This document shows positions 48,863 to 62,400 of a DNA stretch of 64,000 nt, in pieces. Both the position numbers and the translations under genes were made by a program. Origin of the DNA: Casuarius casuarius (taxonomy: Eukaryota; Chordata; Aves; Casuariiformes; Casuariidae). The notes beneath the pieces are model-generated. The model made no database searches. It was not told where the DNA came from and saw nothing but the letters and a program-made list of their open reading frames with translations. The stretch covers positions 3,221,988-3,285,987 of the forward strand of contig PTFA01000005.1 in the NCBI GenBank assembly GCA_003342895.1, read 5' to 3'. The first letter of the stretch is position 1. The number at the start of each line of letters is the position of its first letter.

Positions 48863-51837
48863 GAGGGAAGCAGGCGGACAGCGAGGCACATGTACCAATA
48901 TTGGCAGGGTCTCTGAGAGCGCTCGCCATGTGCAGTTAAACTCCAGTAGCACCTTGCTGTGAGTTACCCAATACGTAACAGCACACTGCCTAGAAACAGT
49001 GTTCATTAGTAGGGCTGTAGTCTCACTTCATGCTTGAATTTCACTTTCTTCTGCATATCATTAAGCTTGTATTGACCCAGGGTTACGAAGGGTGTCGTTT
49101 GATGTGCTTTTCTCTCAGCAAGACCAGCCTGCATCTCCCTTTGTCATTCCTGCCCCTGTTCTGGCTGTCAGTTGTACAGTCATTTGTGCTGCCATACCAG
49201 CGTAGAGAACTGACCTAGGTTAAAAATAACTGAGGAGGGGGAGTATGCTATCTGTAACCCGGATTGGTTACAGGATCCGGTTCACAGTATGTCCCTGTAA
49301 ACTGTTTTACCTGCATTGCTGAAAGGTCAGCATGAGGAGAGGAAAGAATGCCAGGGAAAGAGGGAAATGGGATGAACTGCTTAAACAGGTACCGTTGTTA
49401 AAAGAGACACTCATCAAATTATGGCAAGATTGCTTCCTGTAAAGGGAAATAGATGCTGTGCATTAGCCTACAGAAAACCTAAGCGGCTGAGATCATCTTA
49501 AGGGAAATGAGGGCTATTGTTGGAGCCCAGCGATGGTGATCTTTAAACAATTGGAGTTCCTCATAAAATAAATCTAAATAGAGTTCAGTTTCTTTTTTCT
49601 CCTTAGAATTCTTAGAAGAAAGAGTGAAAAATCAGAAAATAATTTAACTATGAAATCTCTCTTTAATCTGAAGGATTCTCATTGAACCAGTCATCTGCAT
49701 TGGACTCCTCTGGGATAACTGGGAGTTGCAACTGGATTTTATGTCAGGGAAAAGTTAATTTTCCATAGATTTTCTATAAAATATTGGATTAGTATCAAAT
49801 CTAAAATGACCGATTGAAGTGTTGATGGGTGAGGCAGGCATTATTATTGTGAAGTACTTTCTGTTTAAGACATGAGATGTAAAAATGATGGCTCACTGAA
49901 TAGATTTTAATCTAAAGGTCTGCATCTGTTTGGAATTAGGCCTTTTGTATTAGATTAAAAAAATTAATTAGCTACCGTCTTTTCATCTTCCTTTATATGA
50001 AATATATTTCCTTCCCTTTTCTATTGTGTTGTAGCATTTTTCCTTCTAAGATGTGCTGTGTGCAGTAGGTAGTATGCATGATGACAGTCAGACTGAACAC
50101 CTGGCTTTATTGAAAGTGCAACTGGGTGCAAGACTGTGGTGAAGAAGATAAGATTTGGCATAAAACAGTAATTTATGAACGTTCATCAAGGTAAAATGGG
50201 AGGATTCTCAAAGTAGGATGCATAGATTAAATTTGCGCCTGATCCTCTTTTACAAATTTTNTGCAGATGGCACTTGGAGGAAAATACATGCAACATTATT
50301 ATACATTTTTGTGGCTGTATTGAGGGCCTCTAGAAAAAAAGCTTTTCTTCGTGAACAACCTCTCAGTTTTTCNAACAAACTCAAACATGTTCATTCTTCA
50401 GCACCTCATCTTGTGGCATGTTTTTGCATTGGTGTTTTCTTCATCATATGGACAATGGGAATAAAATCTGACTCGCCACTTGTTTCTAATTTTTGCTGTA
50501 TCCCTCATAGCTCTGCTGCGTTGTAGGTCTCTGTTCCAAAGTTGCCTTTGCTATGCATTTCCCTTCCATACTTGTCTGATAGCTGAACTGGTAATGTTTA
50601 ACTCACTAGAGTTCTGCACCATGCCTTTCTTCTTTTGGATGGTTTTAATTTAAAATGGCAGAGCATGAAAAACACACATTCATTTTTGTTGCACTATCTT
50701 ATGTTTGTGGCATGATTGCTGTTTCCCTCTTTCCTCTTTTCCTTGTGAAGCGAACAACACCATGTTTTATGGGGGAGGAGAGGGTATATTCCTAATTTAG
50801 AGGAATTGATACGGCATGTAAAGACATGAATGTTCCGTTTGTCCCCTTACCCAGGTCTGCTTGCATCACTAGCAGCAGATGACTGAGGAGAATACAGCAA
50901 TTCTTTCATACTGTATTATGAAAACAGTCTGTGAGTACAGACCGGCTACAGATGGAAGTAGTTAGAACTATTCAAAAGGTGAAAAATGCATCTCAGCAAG
51001 GGAAGGTGTCTAAGGCTGAAGTAAGCAGCTAGAAATTAAGGTTGCAGATTAGTGCTTTAATGGGAACTCAACTTCTCTGTGGAGGGTAAGATTAAAAATA
51101 ATTTCAGGATTCTAATATTTGGATTTCTGAATTTCTTTCGCTATCAAAGTTAATAAAACATAGTAGCTAAAGGAAAAAGCAAGGCACTCTGTCCTAAATC
51201 TATGGTTTTGGGACAGGCCTATGAACCCTATTTAAATGTCAGAAGGCTTTCACAGGACTGAATTTGGTCCATTCCTGTTTTTTGCATATCTCTTATGGTT
51301 CCTTCCTCTCTGTCTGCAGCATTTCATTTTCTGCATCTCATTTTTGTACAGCATTTGTCTCCTGCCCATGGTGGTGTACAAACTCCTTTATCTTCCTTTT
51401 TGCCAGTCTCTGCCCTACATCTTAATTAGTGTTGATTTGCCACCTCATAATACACTGAGCTGAATATTTTATATTAGACACCCTTTTTGTCATTGTCTGC
51501 ATGTAAAGAAATCTGGCCATTTAGGACAGACTAGACCTTCCACACCGTGCCTGGGTATTGCAGCGACAGGGGATCACAGAAATTCTTCGTAATGCTGTTT
51601 TAACAAGGCCTGCAAATGGAACAGCAGAGGATTTGTCAGCTCTGCTTCATAGCAGCCACACCATTCTGATCCTCCTTAGAAAGATCATCTTTTAAGGGAG
51701 TTTTAAAATTGGGTTAGCTGAGGGAGTGCACAAGAAGATACCTTTTCATAAAGTTTTGCAGAAAAATAACCTTTTCTGTGACCTATTGAACAGGAAAGTT
51801 TCATTGCTCCGTTTCTAGGGTTATTTACTCGTTTGAC

Positions 51838-51892
51838 CCCTGGGGTAGGAAAACTGATGCATAATAAGGTTAAGTAATGCAGTCAAGTCCTT
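51838..51892 (-). repeat. MIR-like SINE remnant
   Basis: 'ccctggggtaggaaaactga' followed by 'ataaggttaagtaatgcagt' and 'caagtcc' parallels the antisense MIR core (gggaaactgag...aggttaagtgacttgcc...). It is short and diverged. Confidence 0.35.
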
Positions 51893-53280
51893 GTGATCTG
51901 AGCTCGGCGTGGAATCTATTAGCCACAGTCTTCCTTTTTCCTTTGAATCACACTCGGTTTGCTTCTGTGCTGTATATCTGTGTTAAGCCCATGTGTACAG
52001 CAAGTAGTTTTGTAGTGCTAGCAGTAATATATACAACACTATATTTAACCGAGAAGAATAAAAGAAGCCATCACAGTTACTGCAGGGTAGTCACCTTTCA
52101 CTTCAGTCAGTCGGTTCGGGGGACATTTCAGCTGAACTGTATAAACTGCATCTTTCCTTCTTGTTCTTTTTGGTCTGTGTTTGCTTATTTTTAATTTTGT
52201 GCTCTCAGAGATCACAGGTGACACACAGTTATCAGGCTAATGCCATGCATTCAGTATGCATGCTAGGAAGTTTATCCACACAAAACAGCCTTTCCTTGGT
52301 TTCCCTAGTTACTCTGGATAGATTTAAATGCCAATGTAATGAGAACAAACTGCGAAATCTATTTGTCATCACTGACTACTGGCACATCCATGGAGGGAAG
52401 CTGGAATTTNGTAACAGTTGCCATTGTAACTTCTGTTTTGAATATTGAGAGGAGAAAAAACAGCTCTTAGTAGAGGTAAAGCTCAGGTAGGAAGACCGAA
52501 AAGAATTGGCAAACCTCTAGGAGTGAAGGTAGGAATTTGGGTCAGTTATGAGGTCAGGCAAAGGGAGTAGGTGGCTTGGTGAAATAACTCATTTGTAAAA
52601 GTTTGGCTATTGGCCAGACATGAACACAGCATTTGTTTGGATTTAGTTTTACTCGGGACTGGAGTACTGTCTACTTCCCACATCCACATGGCAAGATGCA
52701 GGATGCCAAATCCTGCAGAGTCCTGGCCCCGTACTTCCAGCAAGGCAGAGCTGTCAACCTTTGGCACTCACGTTCTGAGAGAGCTAGAGAATTTCATATG
52801 AGGATGCATGGGGAGTTCACAATTGGGTTAAACTGTGTAGACTGGTTTCAAATTTTATGCATAATCCAGGATACGTAACAATTATTGCCCAAAATTCAAA
52901 TTTTCAATTCAAGTGTTATTAAAATGTAGTCTCAATAGCTCGTAGTTTCTATAATTCATTGCTTTAATAAAGACAGGATTTTTTTTTAATTGGGTGGGAA
53001 AAGGTTTTTCTCATACCCAGAATACATCATAGAGTTTTTTCAATGCATTAAAAGGTTGTGCTGTTGTGAATAAAACTAGGCATCTGCACGGCAATCACAA
53101 ACATGCAGAGCTGGTCCAAGTCTAGTTAATGGGAATATTTGCATTCATTTCTTACTTTCTTTGAAAACCGCATGCAATTTCCACCTGCCAATAGATAGGA
53201 AAGGTTTTATTTAAGCATTTTGTGTGAAGAATGCTATCTCTAACAATTTACCCTATATTCAGGATTGTGCCTCAGGGTCA

Positions 53281-53342
53281 TTCATAGTAGATACGATTTG
53301 AAGACCTACGTTCAAGTCCCAGCTACGTGGGTAAGTTGAAGG
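53281..53342 (+). repeat. MIR-like SINE, tRNA-related part
   Basis: 'acgttcaagtcccagctacg' resembles the B-box region of MIR (ggttcgaatcccagctctg), preceded by a purine-rich stretch and followed by 'gggtaagttg', which parallels the MIR core. It is not a tRNA gene: there is no cloverleaf and no A box at the right distance. Confidence 0.38.
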
Positions 53343-55792
53343 AAAATTATTAATGGGGCAATGATTTAATTGTTGAGTTTGTGCCCACCAGCTGCTGGGA
53401 AACAGCATTGTCATCAGGATGCAAATGGTAAAATGTTATAAACTTGAGAATTCAGAGTTGTTCCCATCAAAGAAGGCAGAACTGGAATAACCATAATTTC
53501 TAGGTCTCAAACATGTGATCTTATTATTGCAGCTAAATGAATTGTCATAACTCAGTTGAACTTCAGTAGCTGACCATGTGCATACACTTGGCTTGCTGCA
53601 GATAGGTAAGGATAAGGTTAAAAAAAAATAGCAGAAACCTGAAGGAAAGAGATTTCAACTGACATGTTTTATCTTATATCTGCAGTGAGCTAAAAATGTG
53701 CAGAAGATCAATTACTTACTAATCTGTAAAATCTCAGTCATAAATCTGGGTCCTTACTGACAAATTTTTAAGTCAAATTTAAGGATATGGTCACAAAGAC
53801 TCCTTTATGATATAAAATGTGTGATATATTACTGCATGTAAGAGGAAACTGTGTATACTAATATGGAAGTCGGAGGCAAATAGCAACTGTTAGGAGTTCA
53901 GTTCTTTGGGCATTAGGTAATTCCATTTCTAGGGCGTTAGGTAACTTCTTATTTTTTCTGCCGGTTAAGGGCTGATGGCTGCGATCTGGTAATAACAAAG
54001 CCTTCATTTAACATGATGTAAGCTCAGCTGTGTAAAAATAGGAGCATATCTGGAATAACACAGTTGAGGGATAGCATATTTCCAAATTTGTAGAATTTGA
54101 AGTTACAGTGATGCTTTATATTAGATCCTAAAANAAAGTCCATATTGAAGTGATAAAACTGGATTATAAAACTTTGATACCTGGAAGTTTGTGCCCTAAA
54201 ATCTTTATTTTCGTTGTCTCATGGAAAGCATTATTTCTGCTTTAATAAGCAGGCTGAGCAACCTCATATTGAAACCTGTATGACTTCCTTTTGCTCACAT
54301 ACTTTGAAATTACACATACCTAGTTGAATGACTACTTGTAGATTTAGATACATATATAGGCTGCCACATTTAAAGTTTTTTGCTGTAATCTACTTAATGC
54401 TGCTTCATGATTTGTGATTTCAAACATTTCTTGTCTTGTTTGCAGTAGTGTGGAACAATATATTCAAGAACAGGAAATGAAATGACACCTTGAGTATAGC
54501 TTTGGCACTTGGTGTTTGAAAAGTACTTTACTCTCCATTCTTTTGGCTGAGATTACATACATTCAGAATCATTCCTATGTTTTATTGCTGTTGAATTTAC
54601 TTTTCTAGCACATTAGACTGATGAAAAGAATCTAAATTGAGCATATGAGCCTGGTTTGGGTATAAATAACCCTTTTCCAGTATATAATAAGAAGAGTTAG
54701 TAGTTAAAGATCTTGCTTTATATGCTTTTGTTCTGTAAAGTTTCCTGTTTGCAAGGTTCTTCTTGAAAGGGGGCCTCTGGTTTCTCTACCAGTGAGAAAA
54801 TCTGTTAGAGACCCATAACTCATGCTGGGCGCTAAGTCTGGACACAGACAGTTGTCACTTTCTTGCTATTACTCAAGGATCAGTTTGTTGTGAGAAACTA
54901 GTACACTAATCATTCCACTCTGCAAACATAGGTTTGGAAAAGGGGAACCTAAATTCTACCCCCAAAACCTGTGGCAGAGATTCTTCTCATACTAGCTTCT
55001 GCAGCTCAGCTCTTTCCTTAGGAATGTTGGCTCGTTTAGAGGGAGGAGCCTCTATTTCAAATGTTTTATCACTTTTTTTAGGTAGAAAGTAATCAGCTGT
55101 CTGAAAAGAAATCAGAAATCTGATAAGCAAAATTTTTAGGAGCTTGCAATTCAACGCTTTGTGCTGTCTGTAGAGAATGGAATTGCAGCTTTGCAAGTGA
55201 CAGCGTTATGAATAGTCAAGCACTTACCGGAGCACTGGCAGTGGATGCAGGGGAAAAGCCAGAGAGAGTGAGTCAGCATGACCTTGGCTGCTGCCAGTGA
55301 TGGGTAATGCATCTAGCCTAAGCAGTGCTTGACACTGGTTGGGGTCTTTAGAAGGAAGAGCCTATGGTGAAATAAAATTCACTAGATTAACCAGAGATGG
55401 GATATGTCTGACAAGTGAAAGGGCCAAGATGCATACAGTGGTAAGGAAGATGTGCATCAGCATAAAACAGAGTCTATACTTTAAAAAAAGTAGTTTCATT
55501 GGTAAACAGGTCGAATTCTTTCATACACTGTGAAAGAACACAGACTGCTCTGTGTAAAACAGAAACATTCTGAAAACTCAAAATACTGCTTGCTTCATGA
55601 GCTTCTGTTTTGCCCACTGGATCTCAGCAGGGTGGGATAAATTGTTCCTTATTGCATGACAGTAATACCTGGGGATTCCACGATGCCAAGCCCAATGACT
55701 TTCAAGCATATAAATAATAAAAATCCAGAGATCTTACAGTGGAAACAGGCATGGTTGCCGGGGATTTGGTCTTAAGGAATAATAAGGGGAAT

Positions 55793-55920
55793 TTTTAGAT
55801 GAGGAATGGAGGCCCAGAAGCTGTGGAGTAATAGGTAGCTTAGCCATAATCTCATAGGAAATCCATGGCTAAATCATGAAGAAAACAGATTTTCTCAGCT
55901 CCAGTCCAATGATTTATCTG
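55793..55920 (-). repeat. MIR-type SINE remnant
   Basis: The + strand carries 'gatgaggaatggaggcccag', then 'aataggtagcttagccataa', 'ataggaaatccatggctaaa' and 'cagctccagtccaatgattt', the antisense MIR order (gaaactgaggcac, ttgcccaaggtca, gaagtcagtggcagag, cccagtccagtgct). Ends are not defined. Confidence 0.6.
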
Positions 55921-58425
55921 CCAAAGGTCCCTCCATATTAAAAAGCCAATCAACCAAAAAGCCGAAGCAATCAATTGCCCTGTACTCACCAGATGTGAAG
56001 TCCCTGAGTGTTCACTGACCAGCATGTGCATTGGCAATACCTCCCACTGATACTAGTGAGATCAGTCAGGCTAGTTAGGAGTGGTTTCAGTGGTTGTTTT
56101 GCTACTGTAACACAATCAAAACTTGATGAAAAATGAGGATGAAAAATTTGTGGAAGCCTCTTTGGTTTCTTAATTCATTATTTGGCAGTGTTTCAGTGGT
56201 GAAGTCCTTGTCATTAAAGACTTTCGGTAGCTCTCCACCTGTCTCTGCCTCCTGTGGAATTGCCGTCTTCACCTTTCAAGCCTTTTATGGTCCCTCTCCC
56301 ATGTACTCCAGTGATCTCATCCCTCTCTCTTTCCCAGCTGCCCTTTCTGTTCTGCCACTTTTGGCTTCCACTTTGCCCTCTCTGCCTTTGGCAGTTGACC
56401 ATTTTCTGGCTGCCACTCCAGTATTTGTAACAGTCTTCCCACTCCTTCCCACTCATCCCTTTCCAAAACATGACTCTTCTCTGCTATGATTGAGATTTTC
56501 ACATCAACATTTGNTAATCCCTAGAGCTGGCTGAAAGACTTCACTTTTTTTTCTTTCTTAAAAGCCTAACTGTTCATTGCAAGGGGAGAAGAAATTCCAG
56601 CCACCTCTCCCTATAAAGAATGCCTCACACCTCTCCTCATCCACTGTCTCCATCTAGCCTCATCCAGCTCTTACCACAACGTATCCATTGTTGGTACTGC
56701 TGTGTGCGGAAAAAGTTAAATGATGCCGTTCACTGCGTTGGGCTCTGGAATGTAGGATGCCCTTTGCAATGGCAGTGCGGGGGAAATGTTCATTTAATTC
56801 TGCGAGGCATGACTTTTGCCGTTTCCTTGGGAGCTCACGCTGGCCAAAACCTCACAGGGTCTGTTCAGCACCAGCTCAGCCTTCTGGCAGAGCTGGCAAT
56901 AGTTAATGGGGAGCTTGGACTGAGAATTTGTAGGCAGCGCGCTCTGTGGGGCAAGGCCTGTCCTTGCCCATCTGTTTGTATTGAATGTAATACAGTGAGG
57001 CTCTATTCTTGGTTGGGATAATCAGGTTCTGTGGCAATATGAGTAATTAATAATAATAACAGGGCCTCTTCTGTGGATAGACTGTTAGAAATAACTTCCT
57101 TCTGCCAGTTGCTTCTCTAGAATGTGCTTTTGAACTTGGAGAACCCAAAAGAGATAATGAAAACACCAGCAGCTGTCACAAATCTTTAGCTTTGTTTATG
57201 TTGGCAGTGATGGAAATTCTTTAAACTAAATTGCTTAATGGCTCATTGGTTTGTGTCTGTTTTGTTACAGCATTGAGCTGTTATACAATGCACCCTCGTC
57301 TGATTAAAGACCATTCTCAGTAAGAGTGGGCTTCAATGATCACTATTTCTTCTAGGGGGAGAAGCAGCAAAATCGTGTAAGGCAAACCACTGATCTTCTA
57401 TTGCTCTGCATCTGTTTCACTCACAGGAGTGCCCAGTGTCACTCTATGGATTTAGCTGTGTTATGTACTGATGTTGCACTGCTGTCAGGGTGATCCAGCT
57501 GCTGGAGCTGCAAGAATCGACTCTTCTTTCCAGATTTATGGTAGTGGTCACCCTGAATCCTGCCATTTACCCATGCAGCATCTTGGGCCTGAAGGCAGGA
57601 TAAAGCATTTGGCTGCTTTGGAAGGTCACAGTCCTTCAACAGCCATTCTTCATCCCCTTCACAGGAGAGTCTGGGCCATTTGACCCCCAGGCTGCCATTT
57701 AGATGAGTTGGTGAATGGTGCCACAACATAAAAAGTAGTCTAATATCAGTCTTCCTGTCCTCAGGGTTCCTCGACAGTCTGAAGGCTCCTCTGTCCGTCA
57801 TCTTCCCCATTTCTGGGAGGAGCTGGACCATGCAGGCCTTCAGGAGCCTCTTCCACAGCCTCCTTTGTAGCCTTTGTCAGAACATTTCCCAGAAAGGTAT
57901 TAGTGACCCCTACATTTAAAATTTAGTATCCAAAATGTGCTTTATTCCTCCAAATTATTTACTACTACTAAAAAAAAAATGTTCTTCCAGTGAATGCAAG
58001 CATGAATTTTTTCAGGAAGCTGACAGCTGGTGACATGGTAGTGAAGATGAGTATGACTGAGAATGTCATATTGTAATTCAGAGTTTTAGAGTGTTGGTCT
58101 CTTGGCAAGCAATGCAAGCATAACTTCAGTAGACTGTTGCTAATGAAGAAGTTAGTCATTTCTTAAATGTAGACATGTGCTCTAACTCCCCCCCCCATTT
58201 CCACTCTGGTAACCATAGTAATTATGCTACAATTTTGTTTTTCTAATCCTTCTGTGACCAAAATCTCTCTGGTGACCAGATCTGACCTGCAGTCAAAGAC
58301 ATTGGTACTAATACAGAATATGATTTTAGCTGTTCTCGTAAGCGACATAGTCAGGTACAATAAGTACTTTTTCAATTTATTTTTTATAAAAGGATTGGAC
58401 TTCATGACAACACTGTGTGAATTAC

Positions 58426-58496
58426 GATCTGAATTCTCTGCTGCTGCACCTCTCCTGAAATCAATAGAATTATACTAGCAAAGAATTTGGCCCTTT
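58426..58496 (+). repeat. Short amniote repeat of the AATTTGGCCC type
   Basis: 'gatctgaattctctgctgct', core 'ctgaaatcaatagaattata' and end 'aagaatttggcccttt' match the same layout as the element at 44425-44500: a gattctg-like start, a gaagtcaatggaattaca-like core and a conserved end. Confidence 0.5.
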
Positions 58497-59591
58497 GTAG
58501 TGTTAAATCACACAACACTAATAGCAGCTGTCATGACAATGTTCCCAGGACTATAAGGTGTTTTGATGGGAGGACTTGGCAGCAGAATCCAAGCGTTGGT
58601 GACTCAGTAGGCAACAGGCTGACTTCTGAGTCAATAATGAACCAGTGCTCCAGCAGTGCAGTTTGTAGTTTGGTTTTCGTTTCCCTCTTTATGGGAGCTA
58701 AACCCATCTGTTATCATAAAATTGTTGCATATTACTTTTGCAAGAGAAGAATTACTGTTCTTGATGCTTTTTTGTAAATTACTATCAAGATAGCCACTTC
58801 TGGTGATGAGTTCATTCTTTGTAGTATCAGACTGGATGAGTTATTCGTCATCACTTTCTGCCCTGGCAAAAAGAAGCAATTCTAAGATGGTGGAGTGAAT
58901 TAATTCATGAGAATAACTACCCTGTTTCCATTCAACATTGTCTGCATTTTGCAGGGGTGACGTGATTTCTGTTTAGAAGGAGACAGTTTTCAGAGACATG
59001 TAGGGGCCTCTATAAGTCAGTGGATGTAACAGGTACAGGGCATCTTTCAAAATCAAGCCTGTAAACATTCTGGAAGCCTTTGGGAAGAAGGAACATGTTG
59101 TTCTGTGCCTAGTTCCCCACTATTTTGTGTTACTTGGTTGAGAGACCTGTTGTACCTGTTTTCTGTATTTTCCACTTCCACCTTTAAAAATTCTTTCCTT
59201 TTCTTCTCCCTGTGCTTTTCCTGAAAGGATGTCAAAAGTGGCATCCAACTGTGTGCATTTGACTGTAAAAAATTGCGTATAGAATAAAAAAAAAAATAGG
59301 AGCAAATGTGTGACTTTAAAACCCCATCTCCTCTCTCCCTAGCGATCTATTTTTACAGATCTGGTACAAGATGAATCATCTTTGGAATACTTTTCCCTCT
59401 GTCAAGTTTGGTTGTAATTAGCCAACAGATTCAAAAATTATTGGAGAAGGCGAAACTTTAAAAGCCCATAGGAAAGAGGCTAAGAATTGCTGTCTGTTGT
59501 TGGTTAGACTTGGATAGTTAGGTCTAAACTTGCACTACTGAACTTGACCTGGGCATCTTCTTGGGATGATGTCCATGCTAATGAGGATCAA

Positions 59592-59665
59592 AGCCAAATT
59601 CCATTCTCAGGTGCACTGCTGCAAATCCTAAGTTATCCCATTGACTTCAGAATCCAGATTTTTAT
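59592..59665 (+). repeat. Short amniote repeat of the AATTTGGCCC type, opposite half
   Basis: 'gccaaattccattctcaggt' is the near reverse complement of the element's end; it is followed by 'gcactgctgcaaatcct' and 'cccattgacttcagaatcc', the complement of the gaagtcaatgg core. Because the family is palindromic, orientation is assigned only by the better-preserved arm. Confidence 0.45.
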
Positions 59666-59799
59666 GGAGTTTTCCAAATTTAGGATCTGTTTGCAGAAAG
59701 GAGATTTTCTTCTATGGCAGTTATACTGTAAGTGAGTTAGAAGACTTTTGCAGTGATGCAGTGTGGAAGGAAAAGGGCAGCAGTACAAGTGTCAGCTTT

Positions 59800-59854
59800 T
59801 ATAAATGAGGCAGCCTCTTACGCTGGAATAAATAAGAGCGCAATCTGGCCCTTA
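59800..59854 (+). repeat. Short amniote repeat, 3' arm only
   Basis: 'cttacgctggaataaataag' followed by 'agcgcaatctggccctta' fits the ttacactggtgtaaatgag...agaatctggccctt arm of the same family. It lies 135 bases from the preceding copy, so the two may be halves of one element split by an insertion. Confidence 0.42.
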
Positions 59855-61213
59855 TGGCTGGTCTATAAGTTGTTCCTCTTTGTAAACGTTAGCCAAAAAA
59901 CTTAGCTAATACACTTTAAAATTCCAAATAAGCAAATCTATGTGTTACCGCTCAGCCTCGGTGTGACAGTCAAATTTCTAACTCTGACGTAAGAAGGAAA
60001 TGTGGGCAAATCAGTCCCCAAATTAATGACCTATTAGTATGTTGCCATACATGCTTCAGGATTCACACAACATACCTTGGCCTAAGGAGCCACCAGAAAT
60101 CTTGTGTAGGTAGCCTTTTTTTCCTAATAGGTATATTGCCAGTTATTGTGAAATTATTAAAAAGGTCTAATTTTAGGTCATGCCAGCTGGGTGGGGGCTA
60201 AGGAACTTTTATGGTCTGTCATTTGTGAAAGATTATTTTACAGTTTATGTTTGAAATACAGTTGATCTTCTGAGGGGAGAAGCAAACAGGGATAAAAAAG
60301 TCAGCACTTTAGAGACCAACTTTGCCCCCAAACTTCTCAAGTAGACTAAGACTCCTTTTACAGTCTTACAGAAGCCAGGCTGCTTAAAGCAACATACAGA
60401 AAACCCTTAAGTTAGCAAAGAAATAAAGGAGTCCTTTAACCTGACCTTAAAACTTCAAGTGCATTTGTGAAAACCATGGAGGGTTTTTGCTTCTCTATCT
60501 GAATTCCCTCATCACTTTCATAAAAATAAAATAAAGGAAACCAAGTAGACTATAACCAACGAAAGAGATCAGATTTCCAGAAGGAGCATCTCACCAGGAC
60601 AGGCTTCACCTTGGATTGTCCCCTAGCAGGATTAGCTTTGTAATCCTGTGGAAGACCTCCTGAACTAGCTAGAACTGGCATGTAAATATTATATGAGCTT
60701 GGCCTGCTATTTTTCTCTTAACATTATCCAGTAATAAGTGTACTCTAAATATGCAACTTCTACATATGCAGCCCTCTGATCTCACAGGAACAGACGACAT
60801 TAAGGGGCTGGATACTTGTGCACCAGCAGCTCCGCTGAACTGGGTTGAAAGTTAGGACACATCCTTTCCACCAGGTTGCAAAGGGTTGCATGTACCATGT
60901 CTGTAAACAGAGATGTTCTGCAGCATCTGTTAGCCAGGATCTCTTTAGCCAACAGCAGAGGGAGGGAAAATTGGGAATGTTGGTGCTTGTAAGACCAGGA
61001 GAACCATCAAAAAGCTTGTGCTCCCAAATCACCCATTAATTGGCCCATCTATAATAGGACTTTCAAAGAACCGCTAAAATATGTTTTTAACATCAATTTT
61101 TCTTATTGTGTGGCTGCAGAGTTCAAGCTTATGTTATCAACGCTTTCTCCCCCCCACCCCACCCAAACAGTGACTCCCCTGTCCTGCCTATGTACAGGGA
61201 CTAATGTATGTGA

Positions 61214-61227
61214 GTGTGTGTGTGTGT
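61214..61227 (+). repeat. (GT)7 microsatellite
   Basis: A short pure GT dinucleotide run inside the intron. A C-rich stretch (tcccccccaccccaccc, about 61148-61164) lies 50 bases upstream. Confidence 0.9.
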
Positions 61228-62319
61228 ATGCTTATATCACTTGTGCATATATTTATAGAAGTATATAAACATCAATAAGAACTGGGATGAGATGGCTTTG
61301 CGTACAACCATGCATGTACAAATCTTACTATTTTCAGCAATCATTGGTGTGTTTGTGATTGCAATCATTTTATTGTGATGTAGAGATTAAACTTGCATGT
61401 GTAACTGGCTGAAATGAAACATGTTCTAAATTTAGCTTAAAACAATATAAAATAACTCACGATATTTCTTTGCAGTTCCAAATGGAAGTCTATTTTATTT
61501 CCCAGACATTCTCTCAATTTTATCTACATTTGTGTATCATTTGCAGGAGGCAGCTTTTTAACTCCTTTGCAGCACTGTTACAAAGTAGTTTGACAGAGCA
61601 TATGGGGGGAAAAAAAAGCCTGCATTAATTGTTCATTTCAATTTAGAATATGATTTTTATCTTGTGTAACTGTTTTTTGTTTTGGCCATAATATCATTGG
61701 AAGTTCTAAAAATATTTCTGAAATATTTTCCCTGTCTGTAAATATTTTTAGTGACTTGTAAATGAAAGTGAACTGCATTGCAAGATTTTTATTTTTTATG
61801 ATAGTCTCCATAAGATGTGCAGGTAATCCTGCTTTCTGATGCATGCAACAGAGGACTAGTTAGTAGCATAACNATAGGTATAATTTACATTTGGTAAATT
61901 GGACTGCTTTTGACAGCATCAAAAAGGCTGTGTTTCATATTTTGCTAAAGTTCTTGTCCAAAATAATGTAATCAGTTTCTGTAGACTATATTATTGATAT
62001 TTTCGCAAGGAATTTCTATGTAAATATTACATTTCTGCATAGTGCTATGTATCTATAGTAATTATGATGGTTTAAAGAAGTCTTGTGCATAATTTATGAG
62101 TTACACTCCCCTTCCCACAAGTTTTGAATACCAAAGTAGTTTGTTACAGGTATACCCAGGCAGTCATGAAGAAGCTCATTTTTAATTCATGTGAATTCAT
62201 ATGAATCCATAGCTAGTATTGCATAAAGTGACAGCTTTTAGTGCCAAGCATACAACAAGATGGTCTGGGGAGTATGCCTGCATGCTATATATGAAATCTG
62301 GTAGCGGCTATGAAATTGC

Positions 62320-62400
62320 TGCACTGCTGAGTGCCTTACTGGAAGGCAAGTCATTCATCTGCTGTTAGGACAGGATCATCCATCTTACAGATGAAGCAAG
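62320..62400 (+). repeat. MIR-like SINE remnant
   Basis: 'ggaaggcaagtcattcatct' and 'catccatcttacagatgaag' parallel the sense MIR core (gggcaagtcacttaacct...ccccatctgtaaaatg). Diverged and short, hence tentative. Confidence 0.35.

Noticed and set aside
53281..53342. Possible tRNA gene because of a GTTCAAGTCC-like B box
   Set aside because: No A box at the right distance, no acceptor-stem pairing and no cloverleaf; it fits a MIR fragment better.
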